DNA from: Paenibacillus taichungensis
Lineage (GTDB): Bacteria > Bacillota > Bacilli > Paenibacillales > Paenibacillaceae
Direction of reading: 5' to 3'
DNA length: 64,000 nucleotides
Assembly (NCBI RefSeq): GCF_003287275.1
Contig: NZ_QEVW01000026.1
Coordinates: 62,001-126,000, forward strand
Notes under the pieces: generated by a model
Seen by the model: only the letters and a program-made list of their open reading frames with translations
Database searches by the model: none
Told to the model about the DNA's origin: nothing
Position numbers and translations under genes: made by a program
In this document: positions 1 through 7,374 of the stretch, piece by piece
How the letters are laid out: each line of letters starts with the position of its first letter
How positions within the stretch are numbered: position 1 is the stretch's first letter

Positions 1-479
1 CTACATATTCGGAAGACGAATACTACGAAGAAGTTGACACATCGGAACAAGAACCGATCCCTACAGCCGAAGAGGAAGATTTCCTCAACTACCTGGATCA
101 GTTGGATACCGCATCGGTATATGAAGAGAAAGCCTTCAACGCCTTGGGAGGAGGATTTTACATTACATCTTCCAATCGCAAGTCCGTTTTCCTGAAATTG
201 ACCAACACAGCGATTCCTAACTACACCAAATATGTTTCCAAGCTGAAGCTGATTAAACCGCAAAATGCGGAACTGCAAAAAATCCATGCCAACTTGATCA
301 AAGGTAGTTATACACAGCTTGAAGGATTCCAACTCGCTAAAAAGGCTGTCTCCAAAACAACGGTAAACAGCGCTGTCCTGAAACAAGCCAATGCCAAAAT
401 TGATACCGGCAAGAAAAGTATCGAGAAATATCACAAAGAAATTTCTGCTTATGCCAATAAGCTTGGGTATGATTTCTAA
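1..479 (+). CDS. C-terminal part of a protein of unknown function (5' end outside window)
   Basis: The frame is open from the first bases of the window, so the true start lies upstream; the TTG at 102 is only an internal codon. The visible N-terminal part is very acidic (many Glu and Asp around EEEDFLNYLDQ). It is followed by a lysine-rich, mostly helical region that ends in YANKLGYDF. The composition and helix pattern resemble small Bacillales lipoproteins or secreted helical proteins that carry a conserved IPxYxKxVxxLK-like stretch, here IPNYTKYVSKLK. No signal peptide can be judged because the start is missing. Function is unknown. The stop is followed by an intergenic region with a promoter-like sequence and a hairpin terminator. 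Confidence 0.75.
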   Translation, partial: TYSEDEYYEEVDTSEQEPIPTAEEEDFLNYLDQLDTASVYEEKAFNALGGGFYITSSNRKSVFLKLTNTAIPNYTKYVSKLKLIKPQNAELQKIHANLIKGSYTQLEGFQLAKKAVSKTTVNSAVLKQANAKIDTGKKSIEKYHKEISAYANKLGYDF

Positions 480-537
480 ATAATAGTACCCAAAATTAAA
501 CGATGAATTCAACTCATCTTTTCAGGAAAAAAAAGTG

Positions 538-577
538 TTTTCTTTTTCCAATTTAGTTCGTATAATAGCACTATAAT
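538..577 (+). promoter_or_regulatory. Candidate promoter region for the neopullulanase gene
   Basis: Two TATAAT hexamers lie at 561-566 and 572-577 in an AT-rich stretch about 105-120 bases before the neopullulanase start. The matching -35 sequences are weak (T-rich around 538-554), so the exact promoter is uncertain. If either is used, the hairpin at 599-637 lies inside the 5' leader. Confidence 0.4.
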
Positions 578-598
578 CAAAAGGCTATGCTGCCGAAA

Positions 599-637
599 GG
601 TACAACCTCGTGAACATTGGGGTTGTGCCTTTTTTGC
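599..637 (+). terminator. Rho-independent terminator or leader attenuator
   Basis: GGTACAACCTC pairs with GGGGTTGTGCC over 11 base pairs (two G-U pairs) around a 9-base loop and is followed by a run of six T. It can terminate the upstream partial gene. It also lies downstream of the promoter-like TATAAT boxes, so it could act as an attenuator of the neopullulanase gene. Confidence 0.7.
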
Positions 638-679
638 GTTTATAGCCATATTATCCATCCCAGATAAGGAGTGAATGCT

Positions 680-2449
680 ATGTTACTTGAAGCTATTTAT
701 CATCGTCCCAAAATGAATTGGTCCTACGTATATGACCGTTCCACCATGCACCTGAGGCTACGTTCCAAGCGGGGCGATCTGGATGCTGTTATCGCCATCA
801 TCGGGGATAAATATGCATGGGATCGTACGGTCCTCCACCTTCCGATGCGAATCTTTGCCCGTGATGCCTTGTTCGATTATTGGGAAGTGGAAGCGCAACC
901 ACCCTACCGCAGATTACGCTACGGCTTCCAACTGATCGAGGGAGAGGAATCGGTCTGGATGACGGAACGGGGATTCGAGCAGGCTTTGCCTGATCATCCG
1001 TTGGAATTTTTCGATTTTCCATTTATGAATCCGGTGGATTTCTTCGAGGCACCTGCTTGGGTTAAGGATGCTGTATTCTATCAGATCTTCCCTGAACGTT
1101 TTGCCAATGGTGATCCGTCTATCAGTCCGAAGAATGCTGAACCCTGGGGCGGTGAACCGACACCTGTCAATTTTTTCGGAGGTGATTTACAAGGAGTTCT
1201 GGATCACCTTGATCATCTGAGCGCACTTGGCATTAACGCCATTTATTTCTGCCCGGTGTTCCAGGCTACAACCAACCATAAGTACAATACCGCAGACTAC
1301 CTGAGGGTTGATCCCCACTTTGGCACCAATGAGAAATTGAAGGAGCTTGTGGATGCATGCCATGCACGCGGCATACGGGTAGTTCTGGACGCGGTATTTA
1401 ACCACTCCGGTAGAGAATTTCTTCCATTCGCGGATGTGCTTGAAAAAGGGGCTGCTTCCCGTTATGCGGATTGGTTCCATGTCAGAGAATGGCCAGCACG
1501 TATCGAAGACGGTATCCCCACATATGATACCTTTGCCTTTGAACCCCTTATGCCCAAACTGAACACGGAACATCCCGAGGTTAAGGAATATTTGCTGGAG
1601 GTGGCCCGTTACTGGATTCAGGATATGGGTATCGACGGTTGGAGGCTGGATGTTGCCAATGAGGTAGACCATCAATTCTGGCGTGAATTCCGACAAACGG
1701 TCAAATCACTTAACCCGGATGCCTATCTTCTCGGCGAAATCTGGCATGATTCCATCATGTGGCTGCAGGGGGATCAGTTTGATGCAGTCATGAACTACCC
1801 TTTCACGAATTCAGTCATGGATTACGCTGTGCTTGGCAAGCTGGACGGCCTCGGATTTGCCAACGAGGTTGGCAAACTGCTGGCTGCGTATTCACAGCCT
1901 GTAACCGAAGCGGCCTTCAACCTGCTCGGCAGTCATGACACGCCAAGACTGCTCACCGTGTGTGAAGGGGATGTACGCAAAATGAAGCTAGCAGTCATTC
2001 TGCTGCTTACGTACCCAGGCGCTCCTTGTATTTACTATGGCGACGAGGTAGGACTGGATGGTGGCTATGATCCAGGTTGTCGCAAATGTATGGAGTGGGA
2101 CGAACAGAAGCAGAACAAGGATCTGCTCGAATTCTTCACCCAAGCCATTGCCCTGCGTAAACAACACGCTGCATTGCGCAGTGCGGACATCACAATGATT
2201 TATGCGGAAGCCGGAGACCCGTGCATTGCCATCGGACGCAAGAATCAGGATACGGGGGAACAATTCGTACTCGTCCTGAATGCAAGTGAAGAACCACGCA
2301 GTTTGGAGTTGCCACTACACCAAGGAACTTGGCGTAATGTATTCTCAGCCACAACTCGGGAAACTCAGCAGAACAAGCTGAAGCTGGACCTAGACGCGTA
2401 CGGTTTCTCCCTGTTGCAGTTGGATGTCAAATCACACGTGAAGGCATAA
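680..2449 (+). CDS. Neopullulanase / cyclomaltodextrinase (GH13, intracellular)
   Basis: This is a 589-residue alpha-glycosidase of the neopullulanase/cyclomaltodextrinase/maltogenic amylase group (GH13_20). Residues 1 to about 125 form the N-domain typical of the group (CBM34 type) and the barrel follows. Conserved regions are DAVFNH (237-242), GWRLDVANE with nucleophile Asp324, LLGEIW with acid/base Glu353, and SHD with Asp420. MPKLN is the subfamily region V. There is no signal peptide, so it acts in the cytoplasm, probably opening imported cyclodextrins and cleaving maltodextrins or pullulan. I chose ATG 680 because AAGGAG at 665-670 is well spaced to it; the in-frame GTG at 671 touches that site. 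It shares a substrate theme with the CGTase and importer further on. Whether the enzyme prefers cyclodextrin or pullulan cannot be told from sequence. Confidence 0.93.
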   Translation: MLLEAIYHRPKMNWSYVYDRSTMHLRLRSKRGDLDAVIAIIGDKYAWDRTVLHLPMRIFARDALFDYWEVEAQPPYRRLRYGFQLIEGEESVWMTERGFEQALPDHPLEFFDFPFMNPVDFFEAPAWVKDAVFYQIFPERFANGDPSISPKNAEPWGGEPTPVNFFGGDLQGVLDHLDHLSALGINAIYFCPVFQATTNHKYNTADYLRVDPHFGTNEKLKELVDACHARGIRVVLDAVFNHSGREFLPFADVLEKGAASRYADWFHVREWPARIEDGIPTYDTFAFEPLMPKLNTEHPEVKEYLLEVARYWIQDMGIDGWRLDVANEVDHQFWREFRQTVKSLNPDAYLLGEIWHDSIMWLQGDQFDAVMNYPFTNSVMDYAVLGKLDGLGFANEVGKLLAAYSQPVTEAAFNLLGSHDTPRLLTVCEGDVRKMKLAVILLLTYPGAPCIYYGDEVGLDGGYDPGCRKCMEWDEQKQNKDLLEFFTQAIALRKQHAALRSADITMIYAEAGDPCIAIGRKNQDTGEQFVLVLNASEEPRSLELPLHQGTWRNVFSATTRETQQNKLKLDLDAYGFSLLQLDVKSHVKA

Positions 2450-2571
2450 CATCTTGCTTCATTCTCAATCCTTTCTCCGATGAGACTCTTGGTACTTCGT
2501 ATAGGCTATCTTCCATTAAATTGTGTGGAAGGATATCTCTCGTACGAATAACTTCGACTCTGTTTAACAAA

Positions 2572-2611
2572 AGGGGAACCCTCGGTGCGTCGCGCATCCG
2601 AAGGTTCCCCT
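2572..2611. terminator. Bidirectional terminator between convergent genes
   Basis: AGGGGAACC pairs perfectly with GGTTCCCCT and an inner TCGG/CCGA extends the stem. Reading the minus strand, the stem is followed by a T-rich stretch (TTTTGTT), so it mainly serves the minus-strand ligase operon that ends at 2683. Confidence 0.75.
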
Positions 2612-2682
2612 CTCCTATTACAACTCATGATGTCCCCTGCTGCGTTGGCATTCATGAGTCACTTTATCCATTCGTTCATTCC

Positions 2683-4092
2683 CTATTGTGCCCCTTGCGA
2701 ATCCTCCTCCAGGCTTGCCGCAACCTCATCCCGAACGGCGGAGATTGGACCGGGATTTCTTATTTTCTTCATTCTTGGACTTGTTAATGTCTCCTGGGTA
2801 ATTACAATCTTTTGCGGGATTTTGTACTGGGGCAGCTTGTCTCGGCAAAAGTCCCAGATTTGTCTGCGCAGTTCCGTAAGAGGATGCTCACCTGTAAGTT
2901 TGACCGTGGCCTTTACCATCTGCCCCATAATTCCACTCGGTTCCCCGCTCACCACAGCCACTTCAATGGCATCCATTTGCTCCAGAATACTCTCCACTTC
3001 CGCAGGGTAAACTTTACGCCCGCCTACATTAATGATCTCGGAGCGGCGACCCAAAATGCGAATGTAACCACCCTCCATCTCCGCTTCATCGCCGGTCTGG
3101 AGCCAGCCATCTTCCGTGAACGGAGATGGAGCGTTCAGATACCCGATCATGGCCGTTGTCGTTTGGATCTCAAGCAGCCCGTCCACAATCCGATAACGGA
3201 CTTCCCCATCACGAACCGTAAATAGCAATGAACCCGAATCCTTGGAGCGTGTCGGCAGAATGCCAAGCTCTGACATGCCATAAGCCTGCACCGTACGTAC
3301 ATTCGGAAACTGTCTATTCCATGCGGTAAGCAGCGCCTCCGGCATAACCTCTGATCCATAGGAAATCACTTCGAGACTGGATAGATCAAACTCAGGATAG
3401 ACTCCGCTAAGGAGCAGCAAATTCATGAACGTTGGTGAGACTGGCAGTGCCTGAACACGGTGCTTTTCAATGGTTTTGCATACTTCCAGGGGGGAGCGAT
3501 CCGGTATGACGCATAAACAGCCGCCGCTGGACAGGGATTGCAGCATTGTGTTTAAGCCGCCAATGTGGTCAAACATCATGAAAGGGATCGTACAGAGCGG
3601 CCGGACTTGCCGCCTGAACCCGTGCAACAGACGATCCGCGCTGTGAACAGCAGCTTTGCTTTGTCCTGTCGATCCGGATGAGAAGATCACCAGACCTGCT
3701 TTCTTTTCCTGACTCAGCTTTGCCAATATCGGGGACCGACTCCCTTGCACAGAGCAATGTCTGGCTATAGCTTCCCCTTCCCCAACACTCATTCGCCATT
3801 CTGCCTGAGCGAGCGCTGTATACTCATTCCGTTTGGCCTCAATCAAGTGTCGATCCAGCGGAACCACAATACAATTCCGTTCCAGAAGAGCGATCAGTGC
3901 CGCTGCGGCATAAGGAGAATAATCCTCTTCAAGCACAACGATGGCCCCTTCGAGCCCTTCAGTGGAAATCCACTGGCTAAAGGTCTGAATCTGATCCAAT
4001 AACCAGTTATAACTATATTGTTCGTCCTTCCATATCAACGCAGGGTGACTACCATACGCGGCGAACCGTTCCAGAAGGAAAGTGATATTCAT
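2683..4092 (-). CDS. AMP-forming acyl/aryl-acid ligase (ANL superfamily)
   Basis: This 469-residue protein is an adenylating ligase. The ATP loop reads FSSGSTGQSK. The aromatic/Mg motif is AYGMSELG, the adenosine-ribose motif is GWLQTGDE, the hinge motif is GRRSEIINVGGRKVYPAEVE, and the C-terminal lysine motif is the divergent PRMKKIRN, which lacks the usual Gly before Lys. At 469 residues it is shorter than acetyl-CoA synthetases and about the size of stand-alone ligases that charge carrier proteins. The start ATG overlaps the stop of the upstream gene (ATGA at 4089-4092), so the two are translationally coupled. That neighbour ends in a carrier-protein domain, so I infer that this ligase activates a carboxylic acid and loads it there. 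The substrate is unknown. Confidence 0.88.
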   Translation of the reverse strand: MNITFLLERFAAYGSHPALIWKDEQYSYNWLLDQIQTFSQWISTEGLEGAIVVLEEDYSPYAAAALIALLERNCIVVPLDRHLIEAKRNEYTALAQAEWRMSVGEGEAIARHCSVQGSRSPILAKLSQEKKAGLVIFSSGSTGQSKAAVHSADRLLHGFRRQVRPLCTIPFMMFDHIGGLNTMLQSLSSGGCLCVIPDRSPLEVCKTIEKHRVQALPVSPTFMNLLLLSGVYPEFDLSSLEVISYGSEVMPEALLTAWNRQFPNVRTVQAYGMSELGILPTRSKDSGSLLFTVRDGEVRYRIVDGLLEIQTTTAMIGYLNAPSPFTEDGWLQTGDEAEMEGGYIRILGRRSEIINVGGRKVYPAEVESILEQMDAIEVAVVSGEPSGIMGQMVKATVKLTGEHPLTELRRQIWDFCRDKLPQYKIPQKIVITQETLTSPRMKKIRNPGPISAVRDEVAASLEEDSQGAQ

Positions 4093-5510
4093 CCCTCATC
4101 ATCCTTTGAGCAATGTTTCAATTGCCCCTCCAAATATTTAACCAGTGATTCTACCGTTCGATAAGGACTTTCCGGCATGGAAGCGGCCGCCAATTCCGCG
4201 AGAGTTATCCCTATGCCAAATGTATCTTCAACCCCTTGCTCAACAACCGCAAGTAAAGTGACAAGTTCAAGGGAGTCCAGTCTCCCCCGACTTCCATACA
4301 GGGGTGCTTGCAAGCCATGCTCCAGAGGAATGGACGCGTTATGGTACCGATTGATCTCATGGCAGCTATCCAGCACAATCCGCTCAATGACTTCACGATG
4401 TGAAGGCGTAGGCGCGGGATTTTCCACAGTCGATGGGATCTGTCTGAAGCGATCGGCATGCTGATGTGTCGTCATTAGCGCTTCGTACCAGCGTAATTCG
4501 TCCGCCGCCAATTGTTCGATAATAACCGTTAACTGCTCCCGCCATTCAGGGCTTCGTTTCATTCTGGCGATCTGCAGCAGCTTATGCGCCTGTTCCCACC
4601 GGGCAATCATTGCACCGAATTCCTCAACATATTGATCATGAGGAGAATCGAGCCATTCTGCTGCTTCCTCCAGCAAATCGCGGAAAAAGTAGCGGCTCCA
4701 TCGCATGTCGAACAGGAACGCGGAGATGGCTTTCTCCTGTTCCCGATCCACCTCGGCATCCGGGTGCAATCTTTGTAACAATTGTGATGTTACAGCCTGT
4801 CCAAAATAATAGCTTCGATTGCCCTGCCAGATCGTTCTACCCGCGATGAATTCATGAGCCTGCGTCGCCAGCGCAGAGCGCAGCATGTTTCGGTAGCCTG
4901 CAGCGTCGAGTGTCTCCACAGCACGAATCTCCATCGTGCCATATGTTCGTAATGTTTCTTTGCGACGGGCTATTTCGAGCTCGGAGATATTTTTGTTTCC
5001 TTTCCAGAACTCCTGGAAATCAGTAGACGATACAGCTCCCATGTATTTGGAGGGAACGGGATCATAGACATAGAACTGCTCCTCATCCATTCCGTACACA
5101 GCCAGCCAATGATCGACCAGATGCAGGCGTGAATCTTGTTTAACGAGTTTATGAATATACTCGGGATTTCGATAATCTTCCCCATAGGGCAAGCAATAAC
5201 TTGTGCCTGTAACGACCAAAATGCCCTCGTTTTCAAGGCGTTCCCGAATATATGCCTTTCCTTGTTCGAAGCTGTCAAACTCCCGTTCTCCTAACACTTC
5301 CCACATCGGCTCTTCATAATCCAGCTTATGAAAGTAAGGCTTGATCAGGCCACGATCCGAACAGGAAGTCAGACTATACAAGCGGCTGGAAGCCAACAGG
5401 CCGAGACTGCTTATCGAGCCCTGACGTTGAAGGATTTCGTGAATCAAAGGAAAATTGCAGGGATAATAATACGGAATATCCATCGTTGGTTGAAATGGTT
5501 GACTAATCAT
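4089..5510 (-). CDS. BtrH-like acyltransferase domain fused to an acyl carrier domain
   Basis: This is a 473-residue two-part protein. Residues 1 to about 165 resemble the BtrH N-terminal domain (papain-like fold family of butirosin BtrH): an early Cys in YYPCNFPLIHEIL, then VDHWLAVYGMDEEQFYVYDP with His and Asp. A helical middle of about 200 residues follows. The C-terminus (about 395-470) is a carrier-protein fold with the phosphopantetheine motif RLDSLELVTLL. BtrH moves an acyl group from a carrier protein to an aminoglycoside; here donor carrier and transferase would be one polypeptide. ATG 5510 is chosen because AGGAGG lies 5 bases upstream and only 2 bases separate it from the esterase stop; a longer in-frame start at 5552 would overlap the esterase. 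The acceptor molecule is unknown. Confidence 0.75.
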   Translation of the reverse strand: MISQPFQPTMDIPYYYPCNFPLIHEILQRQGSISSLGLLASSRLYSLTSCSDRGLIKPYFHKLDYEEPMWEVLGEREFDSFEQGKAYIRERLENEGILVVTGTSYCLPYGEDYRNPEYIHKLVKQDSRLHLVDHWLAVYGMDEEQFYVYDPVPSKYMGAVSSTDFQEFWKGNKNISELEIARRKETLRTYGTMEIRAVETLDAAGYRNMLRSALATQAHEFIAGRTIWQGNRSYYFGQAVTSQLLQRLHPDAEVDREQEKAISAFLFDMRWSRYFFRDLLEEAAEWLDSPHDQYVEEFGAMIARWEQAHKLLQIARMKRSPEWREQLTVIIEQLAADELRWYEALMTTHQHADRFRQIPSTVENPAPTPSHREVIERIVLDSCHEINRYHNASIPLEHGLQAPLYGSRGRLDSLELVTLLAVVEQGVEDTFGIGITLAELAAASMPESPYRTVESLVKYLEGQLKHCSKDDEG

Positions 5511-5512
5511 GG

Positions 5513-6886
5513 CTACCTCCTGTTCCCGGCTTTGGCAGCCGTGCTGCCCCAAGACTGGATTTTGTAATGTAGAGACAGGTTATCATGGGCACGAAACACC
5601 CGATTGGGCAGTGCCTTGCCATCTGCATCGGTTTCAAACTGCCGGAACCCTCGCGTGAACCTGAACCGAAATCCGCTGTCACGCGGAACCTCGAAACAGT
5701 CTTCATAATGACCACCTCCGGTATGCATAAGCTTCATGCCCATGCCTCCGTAGATCGAGTCATCATACATGTCCTGAAACGGTACTTCCGCACTCATGCA
5801 GACTGTCACGTGACCCGATAATTCTTCCACAACCTTGTACATCCGTGATGCCGTCAACTCTCCCACCGTCAGAGTAACTACTGCATGACCCATCTTGACA
5901 GGAACCAGTTCCCCATTGGGTCGAACCTCAAGAACATCGGGTTGATCGGAACGATATTCCCCTTCAAGCACACTCATGGTGAACCCACTGTCGTAATGAA
6001 GCAGCGCATTGATGTGACAGTTCATTCTGCCTTTCAATCCAATAACATCCCTTCCCATCAGCTCCAGAGAGATTGGTTTGCCGATTCGGCCGAACATATA
6101 CAATAGCGGAAGATGAACCCGCTCTCCCCAATCCGCTTCCTGATGACCTGCATCCGGCTGTTCCAGAAATGAGATGTCCTTGCCAGGCTTATATCCCAGT
6201 TCGAGCATCTGATGGACTACATTCCTTACCTGGGAAGGAAGAAATAATCCTTCTGCATCCCCTATATCCATCCACATTTGAATCGGAGCACTGCCCTCAG
6301 GCATGAGGTACATATCCTCCTCCTGTAACCTGCTCTCCGCCGTTTCATCCAGCTGCACATCCACGTAAAAGGGAGAGAGCATGATCAGTTTGCCAAAAAT
6401 ATCAGGATGACGTGTTCCTATATGGAAGGTGCTGAGTGCCGCTGCGGAAGAACCAAGCAGTCCCGTATTGTCCTTGTCTGGAAGTGTGCGGTAATGCTCG
6501 TCAATGAACGGTTTCAGTTCATGAATGATAAAGTGTTCATAATCCAGGCCTGAGCAGCCCACACTCACCGCTTCTCTTGCAGGCGCAATGAAATGATAGA
6601 ATTCATTGTGTGTAACTGGACGAACATGGGCAATTCCGACAATGATCAGTCCATCCATCAAGCCTTGATCAATCAGTTGGTCTGCCGCCTGATCTACGTG
6701 CCACGTTTCATTTCCCGCGGTCGAAGAGCCGAAGGCTCTCTGACCCGCATGCATGTATAACACCGGATAGCGTTGATCCACATGATCCTTATATCCTGGT
6801 GGCAAATAGATAAAAATCTTTCGTGTGTTGTCCAGCCTGGACGCCTTGAAACCTTCCACACATTCGATAACAGAATGAGTGTTCAC
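5513..6886 (-). CDS. Esterase (EstD/Fes-like alpha/beta hydrolase) with C-terminal starch-binding-like domain
   Basis: The 457-residue protein starts with a putative-esterase fold: IYLPPGY, then nucleophile Ser147 in GLLGSSAAAL, acidic residues near MWMDIGDAEG (about 205-213) and His248 in DAGHQEADW. This is the arrangement of enterochelin-esterase-like hydrolases. The last 90 or so residues (RFRFTRGFRQFETDADGK, then PNR and a final W) resemble the CBM20-like domain found on some of these esterases. There is no signal peptide. The start is GTG at 6886; the nearest GGAGAGG is 14 bases away, which is long, but no better in-frame start exists before the conserved region. It heads a tight three-gene unit with the carrier/acyltransferase protein and the ligase, so I infer hydrolysis of an ester made by, or fed into, that pathway. 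Confidence 0.8.
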   Translation of the reverse strand: MNTHSVIECVEGFKASRLDNTRKIFIYLPPGYKDHVDQRYPVLYMHAGQRAFGSSTAGNETWHVDQAADQLIDQGLMDGLIIVGIAHVRPVTHNEFYHFIAPAREAVSVGCSGLDYEHFIIHELKPFIDEHYRTLPDKDNTGLLGSSAAALSTFHIGTRHPDIFGKLIMLSPFYVDVQLDETAESRLQEEDMYLMPEGSAPIQMWMDIGDAEGLFLPSQVRNVVHQMLELGYKPGKDISFLEQPDAGHQEADWGERVHLPLLYMFGRIGKPISLELMGRDVIGLKGRMNCHINALLHYDSGFTMSVLEGEYRSDQPDVLEVRPNGELVPVKMGHAVVTLTVGELTASRMYKVVEELSGHVTVCMSAEVPFQDMYDDSIYGGMGMKLMHTGGGHYEDCFEVPRDSGFRFRFTRGFRQFETDADGKALPNRVFRAHDNLSLHYKIQSWGSTAAKAGNRR

Positions 6887-6984
6887 TGATCCATCAACCG
6901 CCTCTCCTATAGATTTCGCTCATACACTACCGGGGTTTCTCTGTTTTGTTAGTCCTGCTTCGTTCTTCCCTTGGCTACATCGAC

Positions 6985-7019
6985 AAACAACCCCGTCTCT
7001 GAAGAGACGGGGTTGTTTT
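6985..7019. terminator. Strong perfect hairpin with T run between divergent genes
   Basis: A 16-bp perfect stem (AAACAACCCCGTCTCT with its complement) has a GA loop and continues into TTTT on the plus strand; the other strand also ends in a short T run. It lies between two divergent genes (esterase and CGTase), where no gene end needs it. It may insulate the two promoters or block read-through in either direction. Confidence 0.7.
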
Positions 7020-7139
7020 AAAACACCGAAATGTTCTAAAATGCATAGCCCTTATATTGGTGGGTCTGCGAATAGTTTAAATCTGTTGAGCCTGATTTGT
7101 AAATATGGAAATAGAAAAAAAATGCTCAAGAAAAAGTTA

Positions 7140-7169
7140 TTGACAACCAAACCATTATTTAATTATCAT
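7140..7169 (+). promoter_or_regulatory. SigA-type promoter of the CGTase gene
   Basis: TTGACA (7140-7145) and TATCAT (7164-7169) are separated by 18 bases. Transcription would begin near 7176, giving a leader of about 200 bases. Confidence 0.7.
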
Positions 7170-7180
7170 AACGTTGTGAT
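7165..7180. promoter_or_regulatory. LacI-family-type palindrome over the CGTase -10/+1
   Basis: ATCATAACGTTGTGAT is a 16-bp palindrome with one mismatched pair and a central CG, the form of LacI/GalR-family operators. It covers the -10 box and start site, a repressing position. It shares the AACGTT core with the operators around the LacI-type gene at 15096 but has different arms. Confidence 0.5.
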
Positions 7181-7221
7181 TATAACTAGAGGGCCATGCT
7201 TTTAAACCCAATCGGTTTAGG

Positions 7222-7259
7222 ACAACCCCGGTAACTCCAGCAGGAGGTGCCGGGGTTGT
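7222..7259 (+). promoter_or_regulatory. Hairpin in the CGTase leader
   Basis: ACAACCCCGG pairs perfectly with CCGGGGTTGT, with an inner CTCC/GGAG extension. No T run follows, so it is not a plain terminator. It may stabilise the mRNA or act with the smaller TAAACC/GGTTTA hairpin just upstream (about 7201-7218). Confidence 0.55.
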
Positions 7260-7312
7260 TGGCGTTCATTAAAGGGGGGATATCGTTAAGAATAACCTGC
7301 CAAAGTCTAACT

Positions 7313-7326
7313 TGAAAGCGCTTTTC
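7313..7326 (+). promoter_or_regulatory. Probable cre (CcpA) site in the CGTase leader
   Basis: TGAAAGCGCTTTTC contains the perfect palindrome AAAGCGCTTT and fits the catabolite-responsive-element pattern except near its 3' end. It lies about 140 bases downstream of the predicted start site and 50 bases before the start codon, so it would act as a roadblock when glucose is present. Confidence 0.65.
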
Positions 7327-7374
7327 TAATCAGGGAAGAGAACACACATTTAATAAACGAAGGGTGGATTACCA

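Noticed and set aside
2585..3010. Plus-strand frames opposite the ligase C-terminus
   Set aside because: They begin inside the terminator and run antisense to conserved ANL motifs.
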